A stretch of DNA of 7,281 nucleotides. It comes from Acidobacteria bacterium UBA6911 (GTDB lineage Bacteria; Acidobacteriota; UBA6911). Location: the NCBI GenBank assembly GCA_002451015.1, contig DKBB01000218.1, positions 1-7,281 on the forward strand, written 5' to 3'. The notes beneath the pieces were generated by a model. That model saw only the letters and a program-made list of their open reading frames with translations. It was not told the DNA's origin and made no database searches. Shown piece after piece: positions 1-6,338 of the stretch. How positions within the stretch are numbered: the stretch's first letter is position 1; every line of letters starts with the position of its first letter. A program made the translations under genes and the position numbers.

Positions 1-1290
1 TATTTCGGATCACGGCGCCCGATAAAAAACCTGTCTCAAAGGGAAGGAATTCTTCTCGTCGTAGCAATATGGATTGCATCCAGCCTGTTCGGATGCCTCC
101 CTTTCTACCTTTCGCCTCATTTCCACAGCTTCACCGACGCCTTTTTCGAAGCCATGTCCGGATTTACAACTACTGGCGCAACCGTGCTTGCCGACGTGGA
201 AGTTCTGGATCCCCCGCTTCAGCTCTGGCGCTGCTCTACCCACTGGTTCGGCGGCATGGGGATCGTGCTCCTGGGCATCGCCATTCTTCCCCTGGTCGGG
301 GTCGGCGGCATGCCTCTCTACCGGGCGGAATTCTCCGGGGCCAAATCCGAAAAGCTTAAACCGAGAATTACCGAAACGGCGCTCGCCCTGTGGAAGATCT
401 ATTTCTCTCTTACGCTGCTGGAATACCTGGCTCTCCGCCTGGCGGGCATGAGCGAGTTTGACGCCGTCTGTCACACGTTTTCAACCATGGGGACGGGAGG
501 CTTTTCGACCCGCACGGCCAGCATCGCGGCTTTCAACAGCCCCCTCGTGGAGGCCATCATTATTGTTTTCATGCTGCTGGCAGGTATGAATTTCGCAATG
601 CATTACCGTTTATGGGTGGAACGCCAGCCCCGCAGTTTCTTTTCAGATATAGAAATCCGCTTTTATCTGGTGCTTGTCGCCTCCGCCTCCATTTTGATCT
701 TCATAACCCTGGTGCTGTACCACACCTATGCTCCCGTCACCGCCCTCCGGGACTCCGTCTTCCAGGTCACTTCCATCATAACAACGACCGGTTTTGTTAC
801 CGCAAACTTTGAATTGTGGCATTCCTTCCCGCAACTCATTCTTCTAGCCCTGATGTTCATCGGCGGCTGCACGGGATCCACGGCCGGCGGGATGAAATCG
901 TCCCGGATTCTTATGCTGCTTAAGGTTGTCGGGCGGGAATTCAAACGGATGGTGGAACGGAAAGGGATTTTTACCATCCGGCTGGGTTCGACCATTTTCC
1001 CGGAACATACAATCCAGGGTCTTCTGAACCTGGTGTGCCTGGCGCTTGTTGTGAACTCAGTCGCCTGCCTGCTGTTGGCCTTCACGGGCGTCGATGCATT
1101 GACCAGTGTGGCTGCCGTTGTCGCCAGTATGTTCAATATCGGGCCGGGATTGGGCGCCGTAGGACCGGTGGAGCACTACGGGCACCTTCCGTATCTCGCC
1201 AAATGGATACTGAGCGTATGCATGCTGGCCGGCCGGCTCGAGTTCTACGCCGTGTTCGTTATCCTTACACCCGCATTCTGGCGGAGCTGA
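1..1290 (+). CDS. trkH: TrkH/KtrB-family potassium uptake channel subunit (5' end missing)
   Basis: Integral inner-membrane subunit that conducts K+ (with H+ or Na+ in some relatives) in Trk/Ktr uptake systems, normally gated by a cytoplasmic NAD/nucleotide-binding TrkA/KtrA partner that is not in this window. The frame is open from base 1, so the gene begins upstream; 429 residues are visible against roughly 480 for the family, so only the N-terminal helix or two is missing. All four pore-loop filters of the pseudo-fourfold channel are visible, numbered from window base 1: TTTGAT at 56-61, STMGTGGFST at 161-170, ITTTGFVT at 260-267 and NIGPGLG at 379-385, with filter glycines at about 59, 164, 264 and 381. 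The conserved GGCTGSTAGGMK loop (288-299) follows the third filter. Between them lie long hydrophobic helices. The gene ends in TGA. The 152 bp to the convergent rhomboid gene hold no convincing terminator. Whether it is TrkH or KtrB subtype is unresolved. Confidence 0.95.
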   Translation, partial: YFGSRRPIKNLSQREGILLVVAIWIASSLFGCLPFYLSPHFHSFTDAFFEAMSGFTTTGATVLADVEVLDPPLQLWRCSTHWFGGMGIVLLGIAILPLVGVGGMPLYRAEFSGAKSEKLKPRITETALALWKIYFSLTLLEYLALRLAGMSEFDAVCHTFSTMGTGGFSTRTASIAAFNSPLVEAIIIVFMLLAGMNFAMHYRLWVERQPRSFFSDIEIRFYLVLVASASILIFITLVLYHTYAPVTALRDSVFQVTSIITTTGFVTANFELWHSFPQLILLALMFIGGCTGSTAGGMKSSRILMLLKVVGREFKRMVERKGIFTIRLGSTIFPEHTIQGLLNLVCLALVVNSVACLLLAFTGVDALTSVAAVVASMFNIGPGLGAVGPVEHYGHLPYLAKWILSVCMLAGRLEFYAVFVILTPAFWRS

Positions 1291-1442
1291 ACAAACAGCC
1301 GAAAGTCGAAGATCAAAGGTCGGACGTTCACCCGGCGTTGTTTATCCCTACAAAGTAATTTTTATACCCTTTACCATGTTTCCGTAAATCTTCCACACAC
1401 TTGGACCGGGCGGTTTTTAAAGTTCCTGCATGCAACTACTCT

Positions 1443-2105
1443 CTATTCTTCGTCCCACTCCACTGCGACTTCCTCCGCCCGGCGGAAACGGTCTCTGTTA
1501 GGGAAAAAATAGAGAACCGCAATGATCACGCCGAAACCGAATCCTATGGCGTGTGTACGATAGCTTATTTCAGGGCTGAAACTCGTGGGAACCAGTACAA
1601 TCAGTAGAAAACCCGTCACACGAAAAAGTCTCTTTCCGACGGAAAACCTCCTCTCCAGAAAAACATACAGCGTCAGCCAGAATGCCGCCATTAAGTAAAC
1701 AACTCCACTGGCTCCCAGAAGAAAGGTTTGGGAAGGATAGGTCAAAAGCGCAATAAACGTAACAGCAGCACCGGCCACAAGAGTAAGACAGGGATATATT
1801 TTCAAACCGAAATACCCGTAAAGAAGATAGCTCAATCCGCAGACACCCAGGGAATTGGAAAGCAGGTGTTTCCAATCCGAGTGCACAAAGATCGCTGTGA
1901 ACAGGCGCCAGTACTGGCCCTGTTCCGTTACCCGCTCCATACTTGCAGCCAACTGGGATCCCAGCCCTGCATAGTTCGACCAGTACAGGAGTGAAAAGCC
2001 CATCAATACCAGAAAACTAGTCGCAGCGACAAAACCGCTCCCTTCCGCCGGCTTTTGAGAAAGCAAAGTTTCTTTAACGGTGAATTCATTCTCTCCGATA
2101 TCCAT
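1443..2105 (-). CDS. Rhomboid-family intramembrane serine protease
   Basis: A 220-residue polytopic membrane protein that should cleave transmembrane segments of other membrane proteins within the bilayer. The rhomboid signature is complete. H75, H80 and N84 follow the H-x4-H-x3-N spacing of GlpG (H145/H150/N154). The GASG motif holds nucleophile S133, and H185 in THAIGFGFG is the partner base, with spacings close to those of GlpG (49 and 52 residues here, 47 and 53 there). The N-terminal ~25 residues are polar and the C-terminus is charged (FRRAEEVAVEWDEE), both probably cytoplasmic; the core fits six helices. The HSDWKHLLSN segment also recalls rhombosortases, but no GlyGly-CTERM substrate is visible nearby. 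The start is the first ATG of the frame and lacks an upstream Shine-Dalgarno sequence; a possible promoter lies so close that the mRNA may be leaderless. It is convergent with trkH and divergent from the cysteine-protein gene. The substrate is unknown. Confidence 0.88.
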   Translation of the reverse strand: MDIGENEFTVKETLLSQKPAEGSGFVAATSFLVLMGFSLLYWSNYAGLGSQLAASMERVTEQGQYWRLFTAIFVHSDWKHLLSNSLGVCGLSYLLYGYFGLKIYPCLTLVAGAAVTFIALLTYPSQTFLLGASGVVYLMAAFWLTLYVFLERRFSVGKRLFRVTGFLLIVLVPTSFSPEISYRTHAIGFGFGVIIAVLYFFPNRDRFRRAEEVAVEWDEE

Positions 2106-2111
2106 ACAGGC

Positions 2112-2141
2112 AATATGTCAGGAACAAATACAGATTTTCAA
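2112..2141 (-). promoter_or_regulatory. Possible sigma-70-like promoter of the rhomboid gene
   Basis: On the minus strand, TTGAAA (2136-2141) is followed after 18 bp by CATATT (2112-2117), each a partial match to consensus (5/6 and 4/6). Transcription would start at about 2105, the A of the ATG itself. This agrees with the absence of any Shine-Dalgarno sequence before that ATG and would make the transcript leaderless. The match is modest, so this is an inference. Confidence 0.3.
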
Positions 2142-2181
2142 TAAGCATGTCTGGAAAAATTCGGATTTATTCCCCGGCAGG

Positions 2182-2289
2182 CCGTGATAAAAGTACCGTA
2201 AGCCGCATTCCGAGCGCCGCAGGGGCCGATGCGAATGCGGCGCAACTCAAAGAGTTGCGTTCGCGCGACCTGTTGTACTTTTATCACGG
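2182..2289. repeat. 108-bp palindromic element with nested hairpins
   Basis: Perfect 15-bp outer arms pair 2182-2196 (CCGTGATAAAAGTAC) with 2275-2289 (GTACTTTTATCACGG). Inside are a 9-bp stem, 2202-2210 (GCCGCATTC) with 2233-2241 (GAATGCGGC), and an 8-bp hairpin, 2241-2248 (CGCAACTC) with 2252-2259 (GAGTTGCG) around an AAA loop. A competing 8-bp stem, 2214-2221 (GCGCCGCA) with 2236-2243 (TGCGGCGC), shares bases with the others, so two folds exclude each other. As RNA it would give a closed multi-branched structure; as DNA it could be an interspersed palindromic repeat. It does not encode a recognisable protein and I do not recognise it as a named RNA family. It lies between the divergently transcribed rhomboid and cysteine-protein genes and is one base away from the MITE-like element. 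Confidence 0.7.
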
Positions 2290-2290
2290 G

Positions 2291-2456
2291 CTAGTGTGGT
2301 GTCCCGGAAATAGATGCACATATTCAACGGCAATTTGCGATGCTGGCAGCGTTACGCCTTCTTGGAATACTCCCGGTATTGCCCGTCGTTACGCCTTGCC
2401 AGCCCCGTGAATTGCTTGCCGACTTGTGCGAACGAATTTCCGGGACACCACACTAG
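2291..2456. mobile_element. 166-bp MITE-like element with perfect 21-bp terminal inverted repeats
   Basis: The ends are exact inverted copies over 21 bp, 2291-2311 (starting CTAGTGTGGTGTCCCGG) and 2436-2456. Reading the outer CTAG or TA as a target duplication leaves arms of 17-18 bp; TA duplications are typical of IS630/Tc1-mariner elements and YTAR duplications of the IS5 group, so either could be the parent. The interior is also an imperfect palindrome: GCTGGCA (2342-2348) pairs with TGCCAGC (2397-2403), and AATAC/GTATT (2366-2370, 2376-2380) forms a hairpin at the exact centre. An 11-bp direct repeat, CGTTACGCCTT, occurs at 2350-2360 and 2387-2397. There is no transposase, so any movement would need one supplied in trans. 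The element separates the upstream palindrome from the promoter zone of the cysteine-protein gene. No parent element is visible in this window. Confidence 0.72.
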
Positions 2457-2546
2457 AACTTACGCTTTTTCAGGAATTATAAGAAGGTTCTTAGGTGTAG
2501 GGTTTGATAATATCTGAATGAATAAAACAATAATTTGCAGTGTTAC

Positions 2547-2552
2547 GGAGGG
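2547..2552 (+). promoter_or_regulatory. Ribosome binding site fixing the cysteine-protein start
   Basis: GGAGGG lies 9 bases before the ATG at 2562, which is why that codon is preferred over the in-frame TTG at 2535 (upstream of the site) and the ATG at 2586 (no site). Upstream, 2457-2534 is A+T-rich and holds a weak promoter candidate, TTGATA (2504-2509) with AATAAT (2529-2534) at 19-bp spacing, and a small palindrome, TAAGAA-GG-TTCTTA (2480-2493), that could be an operator. Both are weak. Confidence 0.65.
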
Positions 2553-2561
2553 ATTGACCGG

Positions 2562-3149
2562 ATGAAAGTAATAGAAATTGCAAATATGCGAAGAAGGGAA
2601 TTCCTTCTCTCTTCCTCTTTTTTACTTTCTGGAGCCGCAGTGATAAAAGCGTCTCCTTTACGGACACAGACAGAGCCTGAAAGCCCACCTTCAAGTTCGC
2701 CTGCAGGTCCGGACCTCAAAGAAGCTTTAAGTCCTGAGGAAATGGAAGAGGTGGCAAACTCCGTTATGTCCGAAGACATGCAGAATTTCTGGCATAAAGG
2801 CTACAGTTGCGCGGAAACAGGGCTGATGGTTGCTCTTCGGTTTTTGAAAAAACCGGAAGACCTGGTGTGGACGGCTGCCGGTTTCGGCGGCGGCATGGGG
2901 CATCAGGACCTTTGTGGATTTCTGACCTCCGGCATTATGGCCATTGGCCTGCACTCCGGGGACTTAAAGATGGAGAAAGACGCAGCCAAGATGCAATGCG
3001 GACGCGTGGTTCATGAATACTGGTCCTGGTGGCTGGAAACTGCCCCGCTGCATTGTTCAGAGATACGGGAAGGGCGCCAGGATTTTAATGTCTGTCACCG
3101 CATCGGCAGGCTGGCTACGGCAAAACTCGAAAGCCTTTTGAAAGCCTGA
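2562..3149 (+). CDS. Tat-exported C_GCAxxG_C_C-family redox-type cysteine protein
   Basis: A 195-residue protein of the C_GCAxxG_C_C family (PF09719 type), presumed redox-active through conserved cysteines but without a settled reaction. Residues 10-30 form a Tat signal: twin arginines in RRREFLL (10-16) and then a hydrophobic stretch ending near SGAAVIKA. A Pro/Ser-rich linker (about 35-50) follows. The conserved domain spans about 75-190: SCAETG around C83, a glycine-rich GFGGGMG segment, CGF at C118 leading into SGIMAIGL, then C146, PLHCSEI at C165, and C178. The family's GCA motif reads SCA here, so a conserved glycine is replaced by serine. No CxxC or haem-binding CxxCH motif is present, so its chemistry rests on spaced cysteines, either as disulfide or metal/cluster ligands. 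It is convergent with another Tat-exported redox gene across a shared inverted repeat. Family assignment is firm; function is inferred. Confidence 0.87.
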   Translation: MKVIEIANMRRREFLLSSSFLLSGAAVIKASPLRTQTEPESPPSSSPAGPDLKEALSPEEMEEVANSVMSEDMQNFWHKGYSCAETGLMVALRFLKKPEDLVWTAAGFGGGMGHQDLCGFLTSGIMAIGLHSGDLKMEKDAAKMQCGRVVHEYWSWWLETAPLHCSEIREGRQDFNVCHRIGRLATAKLESLLKA

Positions 3150-3152
3150 TAC

Positions 3153-3241
3153 AAAAAAGGGGACATAATACTTTTTTAGTCCGTGCTTTTGGTAAGGATC
3201 CCTCACACTTTCGAGTAAAAAAATATTATGTCCCTGTTTTT
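3153..3241. terminator. Long inverted repeat, probable bidirectional terminator
   Basis: Arms of 26 nt (3153-3178 and 3216-3241) pair with two mismatches and one possible G-U, around a 37-nt loop; the exact core is GGGACATAATA (3160-3170) with TATTATGTCCC (3224-3234). Runs of T border the pairing on both strands: TGTTTTTC on the plus strand and CCCCTTTTTTG on the minus strand. It fills almost all of the gap between two convergent stop codons (3149 and 3243), which suits a two-way terminator. The long loop and near-perfect arms are more than a normal terminator needs, so it may have begun as a dispersed palindromic repeat. Confidence 0.7.
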
Positions 3242-3242
3242 C

Positions 3243-4478
3243 TTATGCTTCTACTCTGCGGACGAAGCCGCGCGTAATGCTACGAATGTCGGCAGTCCCG
3301 GCAAGCTGCATGACCATCCGCAGTTCCGTTTTGAGCCGTTCGTACACCGCCCGCACTCCCCGGCTTCCGCCGAGAGCCATGCCGTACAACACAGGACGGC
3401 CCATCGCCGTAACATCGGCGCCAAGGGCCAGGGCGCGGAAAACATCCTGCCCCCGGCGAATGCCGCCATCCAGGATAATGATCGCCTTGCCGCCGACGGC
3501 ATCCGCAATGGGCGGAAGAGCGCTGACGGATGCAGAGGTGTTGTCAAGCGCCCTACCGCCATGATTGGAAACCCAGATCCCTGCACATCCGCGCTTTACG
3601 GCATCTCTTGCATCGGCCGGCGTCAGAATGCCTTTGACAATCACGGGCAATCCCGTTTCCTTACGGCAGAATTCAACATCGTCCCAGTTCAGGTCCACCT
3701 TTAACCGGGCTGCGACCCCGGGGTCGATTCCCGGAGTCCGGACGCCGTTTCCCGAACCAAGATTCGGCATGGGTGTTCCCAAACGAATCGGCCGTTCCCG
3801 ATTGCTGAAGGTGGTGCTGTCAACCGTAACAACAATTGCGGTAAAGCCTGAATTCCTGGCACGCTGCAGCAGTTCCCGGGCGTAATCCCTGTTTTCGGGG
3901 AAGTATATCTGGAACCATTTCGGACCCGTACCGGCCGCGGCGATTTCTTCCATACTCAGATGGGAGACCGAGGTATTGGTGTATAAAGTTCCCGAGCCGT
4001 TGGTTCCTTTTATGTTCGGTATCTCCTTCAGTGCATGGGCAATACCCTGCCCGCCCATAGGCGCCGTGATGACCGGTAGAGACAGCCTGGAGCCGAGAAC
4101 CGTCGTTGTCATATCCGGCTCTTTGATACCTGCAAGATACCGTGGTTCTAGTGCCCAGCGATTGAAGGCTGCTTCGTTTTCCCGCATGGTCCATTCATCC
4201 CCCGCTCCGCCGGAAATATAGGCGAAACTGTAGGGAGGCAGAATTTTTTCGGCTTCCTCTTCCAGGTCGCGCAGATTGGTTACCTGGATTTCCTTCTCGT
4301 TTGTCAGCCCTTCGTAGGCTGAAATGTCCGTCGTCCCGCCCGAACCTGGGATCGGGGCCTCTTCAAGACCGGGGGTTTCCGGCTGCGGATTGTTCTGTGC
4401 CAGTAAGGTTTTTGAGGTGCCCAGGGTTGCGGCGGCTCCAACCCCAGAAAGAATTAGTTCGCGACGGTTCATTTTCAT
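3243..4478 (-). CDS. Tat-exported FMN-dependent alpha-hydroxy-acid oxidase/dehydrogenase (lactate oxidase/LldD superfamily)
   Basis: A 411-residue TIM-barrel flavoenzyme that oxidises an L-2-hydroxy acid (lactate- or glycolate-like) to the 2-oxo acid, passing electrons to O2 or a membrane acceptor. Residues 1-28 are a Tat signal: NRREL (4-8), a hydrophobic stretch, then LLAQ. A Pro/Gly-rich linker (about 29-60) precedes the barrel. All catalytic positions known from glycolate oxidase are present: Y87, Y192, D220, R227, K282, H306 and R309 (SNHGGR), and the FMN-phosphate motifs DGGIRRG (337-343) and GRP (360-362). The segment between R227 and K282 is shorter than in plant glycolate oxidase, and no membrane-insertion helix stands out. 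AGGAG (4488-4492) sits 9 bases before the ATG, supporting this start. It is divergent from fumarase and convergent with the cysteine-protein gene. Substrate and electron acceptor cannot be told from sequence. Confidence 0.92.
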   Translation of the reverse strand: MKMNRRELILSGVGAAATLGTSKTLLAQNNPQPETPGLEEAPIPGSGGTTDISAYEGLTNEKEIQVTNLRDLEEEAEKILPPYSFAYISGGAGDEWTMRENEAAFNRWALEPRYLAGIKEPDMTTTVLGSRLSLPVITAPMGGQGIAHALKEIPNIKGTNGSGTLYTNTSVSHLSMEEIAAAGTGPKWFQIYFPENRDYARELLQRARNSGFTAIVVTVDSTTFSNRERPIRLGTPMPNLGSGNGVRTPGIDPGVAARLKVDLNWDDVEFCRKETGLPVIVKGILTPADARDAVKRGCAGIWVSNHGGRALDNTSASVSALPPIADAVGGKAIIILDGGIRRGQDVFRALALGADVTAMGRPVLYGMALGGSRGVRAVYERLKTELRMVMQLAGTADIRSITRGFVRRVEA

Positions 4479-4540
4479 AATGTCTGACTCCTGGTTAAAA
4501 TGGCGTTCGGGTATTCTTTCAGCAATTTAGCCCACCGTCA

Positions 4541-4571
4541 TCGTTTTATGAAAACGAAAAAATTCAGGCAA
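4541..4571 (-). promoter_or_regulatory. Candidate promoter and operator-like palindrome for the hydroxy-acid oxidase
   Basis: On the minus strand, TTGCCT (4566-4571) lies 17 bp before TAAAAC (4543-4548), a 4/6 match for each hexamer at ideal spacing. A perfect inverted repeat, TCGTTTT-ATG-AAAACGA (4541-4557), overlaps the -10 hexamer and could be a repressor site. The leader to the ATG at 4478 would be about 58 nt. The promoter match is moderate; the palindrome is exact. Confidence 0.4.
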
Positions 4572-4578
4572 AGAATAA

Positions 4579-4617
4579 CCGGTCGGTATTTTTATGCCGG
4601 TCGACAAGGCCGGTCGA
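4579..4617 (+). promoter_or_regulatory. Three CCGGTCG direct repeats overlapping the fumarase promoter
   Basis: CCGGTCG occurs at 4579-4585, 4597-4603 and 4610-4616; the last two are part of identical 9-mers, GCCGGTCGA (4596-4604 and 4609-4617), 13 bp apart. The second copy covers the start of the -35 hexamer and the third lies in the spacer, so a bound protein would block RNA polymerase. The first copy is further upstream on the side facing the divergent gene. The regulator is unknown. Confidence 0.45.
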
Positions 4618-4629
4618 TTTGCCTATAAT
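4601..4629 (+). promoter_or_regulatory. Sigma-70-type promoter of the fumarase gene
   Basis: TCGACA (4601-4606, one mismatch to TTGACA) is followed after exactly 17 bp by a perfect TATAAT (4624-4629). Transcription would start near 4636 and give a leader of about 50 nt, with AGGGGG (4672-4677) eight bases before the ATG. This is the strongest promoter match in the window. Confidence 0.72.
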
Positions 4630-4685
4630 AACTGCGTTTGTGGACTGTTGCACCGCAATCTTATTTCATTTAGGGGGATAGCATT

Positions 4686-6299
4686 ATGGCGGAATTTAGA
4701 TATCAGGACCCGTTTCCTCTGGCTGAAGACGATACACCCTATCGCCTGCTTACAAAGGACTACATCAGCACCACCCGTCTGGACGGTGAGGAAATTCTCA
4801 AAATAGAACCCGAGGCTTTGACTTTTCTCGCCAACCAGGCCATGCGGGATGTTTCCTTCCTGTTGCGGCCCAAACACAACGAACAGGTCGCGAAAATACT
4901 GGAGGATCCGGAAGCATCCAATAACGACCGCGGAGTCGCTGTTGCAATGTTGCGAAACGCCGAAGTCTCCGCAAAATTTGAGCTGCCCTTCTGCCAGGAC
5001 ACAGGCACGGCCACGATCGTCGGAAAAAAGGGCCAGAAAGTATGGACCGGGGGCAAGGATGAAGAATTTCTCTCCGAAGGCGTTTTCAGGACCTACACCG
5101 AAGAAAACCTTCGCTATTCCCAGACCGTTCCTCTCGACATGTATAAAGAGACGAACTCCGGGTGCAACCTGCCTGCCCAGATCGATCTGTACGCCACCGA
5201 AGGAGCTGAATACAAATTCCTTTTCATTGCCAAGGGAGGCGGCAGCGCCAATAAGACCTTCCTTTTCCAGGAAACCAAGGCCCTGCTGAATCCTGAAAGC
5301 CTGGAGAAATTCCTGGTCGCCAAAATGAAGACCCTCGGAACGGCCGCCTGTCCCCCGTATCATCTGGCGTTCGTCATCGGCGGCACCAGCGCTGAAAGCA
5401 CCCTGAAAACAGTCAAGCTGGCTTCCACCGGCTACCTGGATCATCTGCCGACTTCGGGTAATGAAGGCGGCCGTGCATTTCGCGACCTGGAGATGGAAGC
5501 CAAGCTTTTCAAAGCGGCCCAGGAATGCGGCATAGGCGCCCAGTTCGGGGGCAAATATTTTGCCCATGACGTGCGCATTATCCGCCTGCCCCGTCACGGC
5601 GCCTCCTGCCCCGTCGGTATGGGCGTTTCCTGTTCGGCCGACCGCAACATCAAAGCCAAGATCAACAAAGACGGCATCTGGCTCGAACAGATGGATGACA
5701 ATCCGGGCCGCCTGATTCCCGACAAGTTCCGTGGGAAACACACGCACGGCGTCGTCAAAATCGAACTTAACCGGCCCATGAAGGAGGTTCTGGCCGAATT
5801 GAGTAAACATCCGGTCGCCACCCAGCTTTCCTTGAACGGAACGATCATCGTCGGCCGAGACATTGCCCATGCAAAGTTCAAGGAACTTCTCGATTCCGGC
5901 AAGCCGCTGCCGGAGTATTTGAAGAACCACCCGATCTATTATGCCGGGCCGGCCAAAACGCCTCAGGGCAAGCCGTCTGGTTCCTTCGGTCCCACCACGG
6001 CAGGACGAATGGATTCCTACGTCGAACTGTTGCAGAAAAACAGCGGTTCCCTGGTCATGATCGCCAAAGGCAATCGCTCGCAGCAGGTGACCGACGCCTG
6101 CAAAAAATACGGCGGATTCTACCTCGGATCCATCGGAGGTCCTGCCGCTGTTCTGGCTGAAGAAAATATAAAGAAGGTGGAATGCATCGACTATCCCGAG
6201 TTGGGCATGGAGGCTGTCTGGAAAATTGAAGTAGAGGATTTCCCGGCTTTTATTCTTGTGGATGATAAAGGCAACGACTTCTTCAGCGGGCTAATGTAG
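4686..6299 (+). CDS. fumA: Class I fumarate hydratase, single-chain [4Fe-4S] type
   Basis: Cytoplasmic enzyme of the TCA cycle or its reductive branch that interconverts fumarate and (S)-malate with an oxygen-labile [4Fe-4S] cluster. At 537 residues it matches the single-polypeptide FumA/FumB form (E. coli FumA is 548), not the split two-subunit archaeal/bacterial form. Cluster ligands are C103 (FCQDTGT), C222 (TAACPPY) and C316 (GVSCSADRN); their spacing of 119 and 94 residues equals that of E. coli FumA C105/C224/C318. [13 protein letters not shown] (157-169), KGGGSANK (183-190) and VIGGTSAE (230-237) are further N-terminal-domain motifs. The C-terminal swivelling domain (about 365-537) has [12 protein letters not shown] (434-445) and KGNRS. 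It has a strong promoter, a good ribosome site (AGGGGG) and an unambiguous ATG. It stands alone, divergent from the oxidase gene and convergent with the SDR gene. Specificity for fumarate over related substrates (mesaconate, tartrate) is inferred from overall similarity. Confidence 0.95.
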   Translation: MAEFRYQDPFPLAEDDTPYRLLTKDYISTTRLDGEEILKIEPEALTFLANQAMRDVSFLLRPKHNEQVAKILEDPEASNNDRGVAVAMLRNAEVSAKFELPFCQDTGTATIVGKKGQKVWTGGKDEEFLSEGVFRTYTEENLRYSQTVPLDMYKETNSGCNLPAQIDLYATEGAEYKFLFIAKGGGSANKTFLFQETKALLNPESLEKFLVAKMKTLGTAACPPYHLAFVIGGTSAESTLKTVKLASTGYLDHLPTSGNEGGRAFRDLEMEAKLFKAAQECGIGAQFGGKYFAHDVRIIRLPRHGASCPVGMGVSCSADRNIKAKINKDGIWLEQMDDNPGRLIPDKFRGKHTHGVVKIELNRPMKEVLAELSKHPVATQLSLNGTIIVGRDIAHAKFKELLDSGKPLPEYLKNHPIYYAGPAKTPQGKPSGSFGPTTAGRMDSYVELLQKNSGSLVMIAKGNRSQQVTDACKKYGGFYLGSIGGPAAVLAEENIKKVECIDYPELGMEAVWKIEVEDFPAFILVDDKGNDFFSGLM

Positions 6300-6307
6300 G
6301 AACGTAG

Positions 6308-6338
6308 GGGCGAGCGTAAAGTTTTTTTACACTCGCCC
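6308..6338. terminator. Hairpin between fumarase and SDR stops, possible bidirectional terminator
   Basis: GGGCGAGCGTAAA (6308-6320) pairs with TTTACACTCGCCC (6326-6338) over 12 of 13 positions around the 5-nt loop GTTTT. It fills the gap between the two convergent stop codons and directly abuts the SDR stop. No T-run follows the stem on either strand, so it would stall polymerase or protect 3' ends more than act as a classic intrinsic terminator. Confidence 0.55.

Noticed and set aside
10..474. 154-codon minus-strand open frame opposite trkH.
   Set aside because: Polar, low-complexity translation with no family likeness, and the plus frame is clearly TrkH.
1291..1442. Search for a terminator between trkH and the rhomboid gene.
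   Set aside because: Only short, mismatched stems such as AAAC/GTTT with GCCG/CGGC near 1290-1342 were seen; none has a stable stem followed by a T-run.
2350..2397. CGTTACGCCTT direct repeat considered as a CRISPR-like repeat.
   Set aside because: Only two 11-bp copies occur, both inside the palindromic element; there is no array or cas gene.
2147..2517. Two short plus-strand open frames (2147-2410 and 2314-2517) in the gene-free stretch.
   Set aside because: They run across the inverted repeats, lack ribosome sites and give no recognisable protein; the DNA is explained by the palindromic elements.
2535..2561. TTG at 2535 as start of the cysteine protein.
   Set aside because: It lies upstream of the GGAGGG ribosome site, which is correctly spaced for the ATG at 2562, and the extra residues would only lengthen the Tat n-region.
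3228..3704. Plus-strand open frame opposite the hydroxy-acid oxidase.
   Set aside because: It overlaps the conserved C-terminal half of the oxidase barrel and has no family likeness or ribosome site.
4623..5930. Long 435-codon open frame on the minus strand opposite fumarase.
   Set aside because: It lies almost wholly inside fumA, which has every catalytic ligand and strong start signals. The antisense translation has no recognisable domain and reads as a codon-bias shadow.
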